Source of the DNA: Chloroflexota bacterium
Lineage (GTDB): Bacteria > Chloroflexota > Anaerolineae > Anaerolineales > Anaerolineaceae
Direction of reading: 5' to 3'
NCBI GenBank assembly: GCA_029777225.1
Contig: JAKOSR010000025.1
Coordinates: 1-18,418 of the forward strand
Length of the DNA: 18,418 nucleotides
Numbering within the stretch: position 1 is the first letter of the stretch; every line of letters starts with the position of its first letter. Below, piece after piece: positions 6,365-12,734 of the stretch. The notes beneath the pieces were generated by a model. It was not told where the DNA came from and ran no database searches. It saw only the letters and a list, made by a program, of their open reading frames with translations. Position numbers and translations under genes: made by a program.

Positions 6365-7690
6365 ATGTTTGAAAACCTAAGTGAAAAATTAACCGGGATT
6401 TTTGAGAACCTGCGCCGGCGTGGCAAACTATCGGAAAACGATGTTGAGCTGGTCATGCGCGAAGTTCGCTTGGCCTTGCTTGAGGCGGATGTCAATTATG
6501 GCGTTGTCAGGTCCTTCACCAATCGCGTTAAAGAACGCTCCATCGGCGCGGAAGTTTCCAAGGCGCTTAACCCTGCCCAGCAGGTTATCAAAATTGTCAA
6601 CGAAGAACTTATCAAAACACTCGGGCAGCCCGAACCGCTCAACCTGAAGGGTGAAAAACCCTACGTTATCATGATGGTTGGCCTTCAGGGCTCTGGTAAG
6701 ACCACGGCGGCTGCCAAGCTGGCGCGGATGCTGCGTGGGAGAGGCGAGCGGGTGATGCTCGTAGCCGCGGATATTTACCGGCCGGCTGCCATCAAGCAGC
6801 TCCAAACCCTGGGCCAAAGGATTGACGTGCCGGTGTTTTCCCTGGATGGCGAAAAACCCGTCCAAATTGCTAAAAAAGCGTTTGAATCAGCCCGACTAGG
6901 CGGTCACTCAGTCCTTATTCTCGATACCGCCGGCCGTTCACAGCTGGACCAAAACCTGATGGATGAGCTGGTGGGCATTCAAAAAGTTGTGCGGTGCAAC
7001 GAGACACTCCTGGTGGTGGACTCGATGATAGGCCAGGAAGCGCTCAACATTGCCCAAGGTTTCCGGGGCGCGGTACCCATCACAGGTTTGTTCTTCACCA
7101 AGATTGATGGTGACGCGCGCGGTGGGGCGGCCATCTCCATCCGGGAAGTGACTGGCATCCCCATTAAGTTCCTTGGCACTGGCGAAGGCTTGGACGCGAT
7201 TGAAGTTTTTGATCCGTCCCGGATTTCATCCAGGATCCTCGGCATGGGGGACATGCTCGGCTTGATTGAAAAAGCGGAAAGCGCCTTTGCCGGAAAAGCG
7301 GATGAAACAGACGCCGCGCGCATGATGAGCGGCCAGTTCACGCTGGAAGATTTTGCCAAGCAGCTCAAGCAGATTAAAAAGATGGGGCCGCTTTCCCAAA
7401 TCCTGGGCATGCTGCCAGGGCAGATGGGGGCCGTCGCGAAAAACGTGGACCCTCGGGACGCGGAAAACCAGCTTAAATCCGTGGAGGCAATTATCTCCTC
7501 CATGACGCCCCAGGAACGACGTGACCCACGCATCTTGAACGCCAGCCGGCGGAGAAGGATTGCGGCAGGGTGTGGTAAAGACGTCCAGGACGTGAACCGC
7601 CTGATGAAGCAATTCCGTGATATTCAAACATTAATGAAACAGTTCCAAAAAACTGGCGGACGTGGTAATATTAATAGGTTATTTGGATAA
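6365..7690 (+). CDS. ffh: Signal recognition particle GTPase Ffh
   Basis: Protein subunit of the SRP, which binds 4.5S/6S RNA and hydrophobic signal sequences and delivers ribosomes to FtsY at the membrane. The 441 residues contain the N domain (1-95), the G domain with GLQGSGKTT at 106-114, DTAGR at 187-191 and TKIDGDARGGAA at 245-256, and a methionine-rich M domain from about 300. That domain includes the RNA-binding helix around SRRRRIAAG and DVNRLMKQF. Length is normal. The ribosome binding site is weak (GTCGGA before the ATG). It opens the ffh-rpsP-khpA-rimM-dprA series, a position common to this cluster in many bacteria. No SRP RNA gene is seen nearby. Confidence 0.97.
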   Translation: MFENLSEKLTGIFENLRRRGKLSENDVELVMREVRLALLEADVNYGVVRSFTNRVKERSIGAEVSKALNPAQQVIKIVNEELIKTLGQPEPLNLKGEKPYVIMMVGLQGSGKTTAAAKLARMLRGRGERVMLVAADIYRPAAIKQLQTLGQRIDVPVFSLDGEKPVQIAKKAFESARLGGHSVLILDTAGRSQLDQNLMDELVGIQKVVRCNETLLVVDSMIGQEALNIAQGFRGAVPITGLFFTKIDGDARGGAAISIREVTGIPIKFLGTGEGLDAIEVFDPSRISSRILGMGDMLGLIEKAESAFAGKADETDAARMMSGQFTLEDFAKQLKQIKKMGPLSQILGMLPGQMGAVAKNVDPRDAENQLKSVEAIISSMTPQERRDPRILNASRRRRIAAGCGKDVQDVNRLMKQFRDIQTLMKQFQKTGGRGNINRLFG

Positions 7691-7793
7691 ACTTGTGCCA
7701 GAGGGAAAGGATGTACCCTTCCAACATTCTCTCAACCTTTGCCAAAGGCCTTGTCATTTTAAGCTAAACAATGATTAAGGAGTATTAAGTTCG

Positions 7794-8156
7794 ATGGTAC
7801 GTATTCGATTACGCCGTGTTGGTTCAACGCATCAACCTCATTATCGTGTGGTGGTCGCTGACAAGGAAAGCCCCCGCGACGGGCGCTTTCTTGAAATCGT
7901 GGGTCAATATAACCCCAAAACTAATCCTGGAACAATCCAGTTCGATGAAGAGCGCATCTATCACTGGCTGAAAGTTGGCGCCCAACCCTCTGAATCTGTC
8001 CAGAAGCTTTTCAAAGTCGTGAAGTTGGATGACCGTTACGCCCGTCTGCAGGCTGGCGAATCCATGGAAGCCCTCCTGGCCGAAGCCAAAGCGCTCTATG
8101 AGAAACGCGTCACCGATCCCAAGACCACGGGCATCATCAAAACCAAGAAGGCATAG
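7794..8156 (+). CDS. rpsP: 30S ribosomal protein S16
   Basis: Binds 16S rRNA and assists assembly of the 30S platform. The start MVRIRLRRVGSTHQPHYR and the core RDGRFLEIVGQYNP with a later DDRYARLQAG are diagnostic of S16. At 120 residues it is longer than the usual 80-90: the last 35 or so form a charged tail (ALLAEAKALYEKRV then a lysine-rich end), a feature also found in other lineages. AAGGAG lies 11 bases before the ATG, rather far. The 103-base gap after ffh contains only imperfect short hairpins. khpA follows after 6 bases. Confidence 0.97.
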   Translation: MVRIRLRRVGSTHQPHYRVVVADKESPRDGRFLEIVGQYNPKTNPGTIQFDEERIYHWLKVGAQPSESVQKLFKVVKLDDRYARLQAGESMEALLAEAKALYEKRVTDPKTTGIIKTKKA

Positions 8157-8162
8157 CCTGTA

Positions 8163-8414
8163 ATGAGCAAACAAGATTTGCGCGGTTTGCTGGAATACCT
8201 GGCAAAATCGCTTGTTGATCATCCTGAAGAAGTGGTGGTTGAAGAGTACCACTCTGGTGGCCAGGTCCAACTTGATTTGAAAGTGAGTCAGGAGGATATT
8301 GGCCGGGTGATTGGCAAACATGGACGGGTGGCGAATTCCCTTCGTGCACTGCTAAAAGTGGTGGCCGCGCGCAATGGCACGCGGGTCGCCATGGATGTTG
8401 TGGACCTGGAATAG
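8163..8414 (+). CDS. khpA: KH-domain RNA-binding protein KhpA (YlqC)
   Basis: A small single-KH RNA-binding protein of 83 residues. The KH signature is IGRVIGKHGRVANSLRALL, with the GKHG loop that contacts single-stranded RNA at about residues 50-54. In Firmicutes KhpA pairs with KhpB/Jag and influences cell division and RNA stability; here the function is by family only. The N-terminal helix LLEYLAKSLVDHPEEVVV is typical. It starts 6 bases after rpsP, so translation is probably coupled, and it occupies its conserved place between rpsP and rimM. Confidence 0.93.
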   Translation: MSKQDLRGLLEYLAKSLVDHPEEVVVEEYHSGGQVQLDLKVSQEDIGRVIGKHGRVANSLRALLKVVAARNGTRVAMDVVDLE

Positions 8415-8430
8415 TCATTTCTTCCTGGAA

Positions 8431-8976
8431 ATGAATTCAATCGATTCTACAAGAGCAGGTTCTTCTCCGCGGAGAGAACCTGCGTTTGTTTTGTTGGGGG
8501 TTCTGCAAAAGCCGCATGGCATTCGCGGTGAAATCGGTATGCGGATTGCCACGGATTTTCCTGAACGGCTGCGTGTAGGACGCACGGTCTACCTGGGCGA
8601 TGAGCGCTTGCCACGCAAGATTGTGGGCATCCGGCATAAGGCGGACCTCTTCCTGCTCCTGTTTGAAGGCATCTCCCAGCGTGAAGAGGTGGCCGCATTG
8701 ACCAACCAGGAGGTCTTCGCCTCTGTGCGGGAACTGCCATCCCTACCCGAGGGACGCTATTATCATCATCAACTCATCGGACTCGAAGTCTGGGAAAAAA
8801 ATACCCTGCTGGGCGAGCTGATGGAGATTTTGAGCACTGGCGCGAACGATGTTTATGTCGTCCGGGAAACGAATGGCAAAGAACTACTGCTGCCGGCCAT
8901 CCCCCAGGTCATCCTTGAAACCGACCTTGAACGCGGGAGAATCAACGTAGCCCTGATTGAGGGTTTGCGCACATGA
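8431..8976 (+). CDS. rimM: 16S rRNA processing protein RimM
   Basis: Ribosome maturation factor that binds S19 in the head of the 30S subunit. LLGVLQKPHGIRGEI is the canonical RimM opening, followed by a beta-barrel domain, then the PRC-barrel beginning EGRYYHHQLIGLEVW and ending LLLPAIPQVILETDLERGRI. I use ATG 8431 (181 residues). This adds about 20 residues before the usual family start and has no good ribosome binding site. TTG at 8491 or 8494 would begin exactly at the conserved core. The bases between form a strong hairpin (8455-8483), so the true start is uncertain. The stop overlaps the dprA start by four bases (ATGA), implying coupling. trmD, its common partner, is not next to it. Confidence 0.92.
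   Translation: MNSIDSTRAGSSPRREPAFVLLGVLQKPHGIRGEIGMRIATDFPERLRVGRTVYLGDERLPRKIVGIRHKADLFLLLFEGISQREEVAALTNQEVFASVRELPSLPEGRYYHHQLIGLEVWEKNTLLGELMEILSTGANDVYVVRETNGKELLLPAIPQVILETDLERGRINVALIEGLRT
8455..8495 (+). terminator. Terminator-like hairpin at the 5' end of rimM
   Basis: GCAGGTTCT (8455-8463) pairs perfectly with AGAACCTGC (8475-8483). A further 3 bp form inside it after a one-base bulge. GTTTGTTTTGTTG follows at once, a T-rich tract. The whole has the shape of an intrinsic terminator and sits 40 bases after the khpA stop, so it could attenuate transcription between rpsP-khpA and rimM-dprA. It also codes for part of RimM if ATG 8431 is the start. Confidence 0.5.
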
Positions 8977-10067
8977 CGGCGGACACGCCTTATTGGCTGG
9001 CCTTCAGTGCCATCAAAGGGCTTGGCGCAGTACGCTTTCGGAAACTGCTGGCATATTTCGGCACCCTGGCCAATGCGTGGGCAGCCTCCGAGCTAGCGTT
9101 GCAAAGCGCCGGTCTTTCAAGCAAAATTACCGCTCAAATTGTTGAACAGAGAAAAAGCACAGACCCCGAAGCGCTGCAGGGGATCCTGGAAAAGAAGGGG
9201 ATTTCCGTCCTGACCTGGGAAGATAACGCCTACCCCCGCTTTTTGCGTGAGATTGACCAGCCACCGCCAGTGTTATATTACAAGGGAACCATCACACCAG
9301 AGGATGAACTGGCTGTCGCCATTGTAGGCACCCGCAATGTAACCGCGTATGGTCGGCAGTTGACCAAAGACACAGCCACATATCTGGCAGGGAACGGTTG
9401 CACCATCGTCAGTGGCCTTGCCCGGGGTGTGGACGCAATCGCGCATAGGGCGGCCTTGGAAATCTTGGGTCGCACCCTGGCTGTGCTTGGCTCAGGGGTG
9501 GACGTCATTTATCCACCTGAACACCGCGAGCTGGCTGAAGCAATCGCGCAACACGGGGCTGTCATCAGTGACTATCCACCAGGAACCAAGCCCGATGGCA
9601 TTAACTTCCCACCAAGAAATCGCATTATCTCCGGTTTGTCGCGCGCGACCGTGGTCATTGAAGCGGGTGAAAAGAGTGGCGCGCTCATCACCGCGAAGTT
9701 CGCCGCTGAACAAGGCAGGGAGGTTTTTGCCGTTCCTGGCTCTGTGCTCTCTCCCATGAGCAAAGGCACGAACAACTTGCTTGGCGCAGGCGCCACCCCT
9801 ATGACAAGCCCTGCAGCGGTTTTGGCCGCCTTACAGGTCCCCATTCAAATGGGCCTGCCTCAAAACAACCGCCCCACTCTGGAGCCATTCCAGCAAAAAG
9901 TGGTCTCACTCCTCGGTCATGAAAGCATGCACATCGACGAAATCTGCAACCGATTATCGATATCCATTGAGAGACTGACCGCTGAACTGACCATGATGGA
10001 ACTCAGTGGCATCGTAGAGCGCGCGGAGGGCATGGAATACCGCGTGACACGCACCTGGAAGATTTAG
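8973..10067 (+). CDS. dprA: DNA-processing protein DprA (Smf)
   Basis: Binds incoming single-stranded DNA during natural transformation and loads RecA. The 364 residues show an N-terminal helical HhH-like segment (WLAFSAIKGLGAVRFRKLL, 8-26), then the Rossmann-like core: VGTRNVTAYG at 118-127, SGLARGVDAIAH at 147-158, GSGVDVIYPPEH at 173-184, FPPRNRIISGLS at 212-223 and SGALITAKFA at 235-244. A C-terminal winged helix spans about 309-362. Full length for the family. ATG overlaps the rimM stop by four bases. dprA is also kept in non-competent bacteria, so competence cannot be concluded from it; no com genes are in the window. Confidence 0.96.
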   Translation: MTADTPYWLAFSAIKGLGAVRFRKLLAYFGTLANAWAASELALQSAGLSSKITAQIVEQRKSTDPEALQGILEKKGISVLTWEDNAYPRFLREIDQPPPVLYYKGTITPEDELAVAIVGTRNVTAYGRQLTKDTATYLAGNGCTIVSGLARGVDAIAHRAALEILGRTLAVLGSGVDVIYPPEHRELAEAIAQHGAVISDYPPGTKPDGINFPPRNRIISGLSRATVVIEAGEKSGALITAKFAAEQGREVFAVPGSVLSPMSKGTNNLLGAGATPMTSPAAVLAALQVPIQMGLPQNNRPTLEPFQQKVVSLLGHESMHIDEICNRLSISIERLTAELTMMELSGIVERAEGMEYRVTRTWKI

Positions 10068-10128
10068 GATTGCGCAGAAAACTGATTAAATTGCGTAAAA
10101 CTGGGGTATAGCCATTACGCAACCAGCA

Positions 10129-10155
10129 TTGACAAAAAATTGATTATGGTATTAT
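10129..10155 (+). promoter_or_regulatory. topA promoter
   Basis: TTGACA at 10129-10134, a 15-base spacer, then TATTAT at 10150-10155 preceded by TGG (extended TGn -10). It lies in the 134-base gap after dprA. The predicted start is near 10162, which falls at the first bases of the stem-loop at 10160-10180. topA may therefore be expressed independently of the ffh-dprA series. Confidence 0.65.
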
Positions 10156-10159
10156 TTGG

Positions 10160-10180
10160 CGTGCTCCGCCCCGGAGCGCG
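10160..10180 (+). promoter_or_regulatory. 5' stem-loop of the topA leader
   Basis: An 8-bp stem (10160-10167 with 10173-10180, one G-U pair) with loop GCCCC at the very start of the predicted topA mRNA. The left-arm bases TGCTCC (10162-10167) are also perfectly complementary to GGAGCA at 10193-10198, the topA ribosome binding site, so two mutually exclusive pairings are possible. Confidence 0.45.
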
Positions 10181-10201
10181 AGATTGATTATTGGAGCAAT
10201 G

Positions 10202-12676
10202 ATGATTACTTACTGTTTAACTTGCCAGGCAGACCGCGAAATCAAGGACCCCATCGCGTGTTACTCTGAAGCTGGATTCCCGATTACAACCGGCGAATGC
10301 CCGGTGTGTGGTCGGAAATTGATGAAACGCGGAAAATCTGAAGCCCACGCCGGGCTAAGTAAAACAGCGCAGGTGAAAACCGTGTCTCCGACTGTTAAGC
10401 CAGAGGAAGACGCTTTAAAAGAGAAACAACCGAAGGCCAAAAAACCGGGCGCCCAATCCAAATTGAAAACGCGAGTGACGAGTAAACAAAAAAAGTCATC
10501 GCCCCAAAAAAACCTGGACCTCCCGGAAGATGCCGGGCCAATCATTATTGAAAACCCGACCGGAAAGCCGCTGGTTATCGTGGAATCACCCGCCAAAGCC
10601 CGCACCATCGGCCGTTTTTTAGGAGACGATTACCATGTAATTGCCTCCGTTGGACACATCCGCGATTTACGAAAGAATCAACTGAGCATTGATATTGAAA
10701 ATAACTTCAAACCTTCCTACCAGGTTCCAGTCGAAAAAAGAGCGCTTGTATCCCAAATAACGGAGACTGCTGCGCATAGTATTAAGACTTATCTCGCGAC
10801 AGACCCTGATCGCGAAGGGGAATCAATCGCCTGGCACCTTGCGGACGCGGCCAGGATTAACCCCAAAAGAATAGAACGGGTTGTGTTTCATGAAATCACG
10901 CGCGACGCAGTCGCGAAGGCATTTGCTAATCCGCGGCAAATTGACATGGACCTGGTGGATGCCCAGCAAGCGCGACGCGTGCTGGACAGGCTCGTGGGTT
11001 ACGGCCTGAGCCCTGTGCTATGGGAAAAGGTCCGTGGTCAGCTTTCGGCCGGCAGGGTGCAATCGGTGGCTTTGCGGTTAATCGTGGAACGCGAAAGAGA
11101 GATTTCAGCGTTTGTTCCCGTTGAATTTTGGAACATCCATGCCCTATTCAACCCTGAGAATTGCGACCAGGTGTATCGTGCCAAGCTGGTTAAAATTAAC
11201 GGCGAAGAACCCAACCTCGTGAACAGTGAGCACGCGGATAGAGTTGTCACCGCGATGCGAAATGGGACTTACGCCATTACACGCATTGGCAAATCCAGGA
11301 AGAAACAGAACCCCTCTGCGCCATTTATCACCAGCACCATGCAACAGGAAGCTTCCCGCAAGCTTAATTTCCTCATCAAGCGCACGATGGCCATCGCGCA
11401 GCAACTCTACGAGGGGATTGACCTTGGCAAAGGCGAACAAACCGGCCTGATTACCTACATGCGCACCGATTCGGTGCATGTGGCAGCCCAGGCAGTCCAG
11501 GAGGCCCGCGCGTTTATCTCGAAGAAGTACGGCGATGGTTTCCTGCCCGAAAAACCACCGGCTTACAAAACAAAATCAACATCCGCCCAGGAGGCGCATG
11601 AGGCCATCCGGCCCACCTCAGTGATGCTTGAGCCTGAGAGTATCAAGCACTACCTGACCCCCGAACAATTCAAGCTGTACCGCTTAATTTGGCAGCGCTT
11701 TGTGGCGTCCCAAATGGAAGCGGCAGTGATTGAGACCACCACCGTGGGAATTCAAAACAATGAACGAGGCGATACATACCTGCTGAAGGCATCGGACCAA
11801 CGGGTTATCTTCCAAGGCTATCGCATGATTTACCAGGAAACCGAGGATGAAGGCAATACTGAAGAAAACGTATACCAGGACCTTCCATTGGACTTTATGG
11901 CAGAGGGTCAGCACCAAATCCTGCGGGACTTGGAACCCTCCCAGCATTTCACGCAACCCCCGGCGCATTTCACCGAGGCGACGCTTATCCAGGAATTGGA
12001 GAAAAACGAGATTGGGCGGCCTTCCACCTATTCGCCGATTATTTCCAATATTCAGTCGCGTGGTTACGTCCGCAGGGAGATGAAACGCCTTGAACCGACT
12101 GAAATCGGATATGTGGTCAATGACCTGCTTGTGGAATACTTTCCGGAAATTGTCGACGTTGGCTTTACCTCCGAAATGGAAAAAAAGTTGGACAAAGTCG
12201 CCGACGGAAAAATGCCCTGGGTGAAAGTCATCGAGGAGTTTTATGGGCCATTTGCGGCAAGCCTGGCGCACGCCAAGGAAAATATGCCCAAAACGCCTAT
12301 CCTTCCTGAAAAACTCGGCCGGCCATGCCCGAAATGTGGCAACGAGTTGGTTCTGCGAACCGGCCGCTATGGGAAGTTCATTAGTTGCAGCACCTACCCG
12401 ACGTGCACCTATCGTGAAAAGGCGCTGGTAAAGCTTGATATTGCCTGTCCAAAATGTGGCAGCGGCGAGATTGTGGAGCGTTCAACCCGGAAAGGTCGTA
12501 AATTCTATGGCTGCTCCCGTTACCCCGATTGCGATTTTTCAAGCTGGAATCGGCCCATCAAAACGCCTTGCCCTGATTGTGGTGGCTTGCTGGTTTCCAT
12601 CAATAAAGAACAGGTTCGTTGCATGGCATGCCAAGCCGTCTTCTCCGCGAAAGAGCTTGAAACAACTGAGGAATAG
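10202..12676 (+). CDS. topA: DNA topoisomerase I with N-terminal zinc ribbon
   Basis: Type IA topoisomerase that relaxes negative supercoils. I start at ATG 10202 (824 residues), five bases after GGAG; an upstream TTG (10184) and an ATG (10199) fit the site less well. Domains in order: an N-terminal CxxC...CxxC ribbon (C5, C8, C33, C36) resembling DUF5679; a lysine-rich low-complexity linker (about 56-120); the TOPRIM domain from KPLVIVESPAKARTI (E128) with DPDREGES; the catalytic ITYMRTDS with Y419 as nucleophile; then three C-terminal Cys ribbons starting at C709, C749 and C790. The first two are standard topoisomerase fingers; the third is short (CPDCG...CMAC). The ribbon plus linker before TOPRIM are absent from E. 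coli TopA. Confidence 0.97.
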   Translation: MITYCLTCQADREIKDPIACYSEAGFPITTGECPVCGRKLMKRGKSEAHAGLSKTAQVKTVSPTVKPEEDALKEKQPKAKKPGAQSKLKTRVTSKQKKSSPQKNLDLPEDAGPIIIENPTGKPLVIVESPAKARTIGRFLGDDYHVIASVGHIRDLRKNQLSIDIENNFKPSYQVPVEKRALVSQITETAAHSIKTYLATDPDREGESIAWHLADAARINPKRIERVVFHEITRDAVAKAFANPRQIDMDLVDAQQARRVLDRLVGYGLSPVLWEKVRGQLSAGRVQSVALRLIVEREREISAFVPVEFWNIHALFNPENCDQVYRAKLVKINGEEPNLVNSEHADRVVTAMRNGTYAITRIGKSRKKQNPSAPFITSTMQQEASRKLNFLIKRTMAIAQQLYEGIDLGKGEQTGLITYMRTDSVHVAAQAVQEARAFISKKYGDGFLPEKPPAYKTKSTSAQEAHEAIRPTSVMLEPESIKHYLTPEQFKLYRLIWQRFVASQMEAAVIETTTVGIQNNERGDTYLLKASDQRVIFQGYRMIYQETEDEGNTEENVYQDLPLDFMAEGQHQILRDLEPSQHFTQPPAHFTEATLIQELEKNEIGRPSTYSPIISNIQSRGYVRREMKRLEPTEIGYVVNDLLVEYFPEIVDVGFTSEMEKKLDKVADGKMPWVKVIEEFYGPFAASLAHAKENMPKTPILPEKLGRPCPKCGNELVLRTGRYGKFISCSTYPTCTYREKALVKLDIACPKCGSGEIVERSTRKGRKFYGCSRYPDCDFSSWNRPIKTPCPDCGGLLVSINKEQVRCMACQAVFSAKELETTEE

Positions 12677-12687
12677 TTTGGTATAAA
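12657..12687 (+). promoter_or_regulatory. Possible promoter for the two-helix membrane protein
   Basis: TATAAA at 12682-12687 preceded by TGG (extended TGn -10), with TTGAAA at 12657-12662 overlapping the end of topA. The 19-base spacer is long. The predicted start is near 12694, inside the left arm of the inverted repeat at 12690-12731. Confidence 0.45.
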
Positions 12688-12689
12688 AC

Positions 12690-12731
12690 GTGCACCTCGA
12701 ATATTGATTTCAATATCAGTATGAGGTGCAC
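12690..12731. repeat. Inverted repeat covering a ribosome binding site
   Basis: GTGCACCTC (12690-12698) and GAGGTGCAC (12723-12731) are perfect 9-base inverted arms. Inside, ATATTG (12701-12706) and CAATAT (12711-12716) form a second stem around ATTT. The right arm contains GAGGTG, the ribosome binding site of the next gene; the left arm carries the matching anti-Shine-Dalgarno CACCTC. No T-run follows, so it is not a terminator. It could mask translation in the mRNA, or be a repressor operator in DNA. Confidence 0.6.
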
Positions 12732-12734
12732 CCA

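Noticed and set aside
11684..12271. A 195-codon minus-strand frame inside topA
   Set aside because: Antisense to the conserved catalytic core of topA, without motif or start signals.
12690..12731. Terminator of topA
   Set aside because: The right arm is followed by CCAATGG rather than a T-run, and it carries the ribosome binding site of the next gene.
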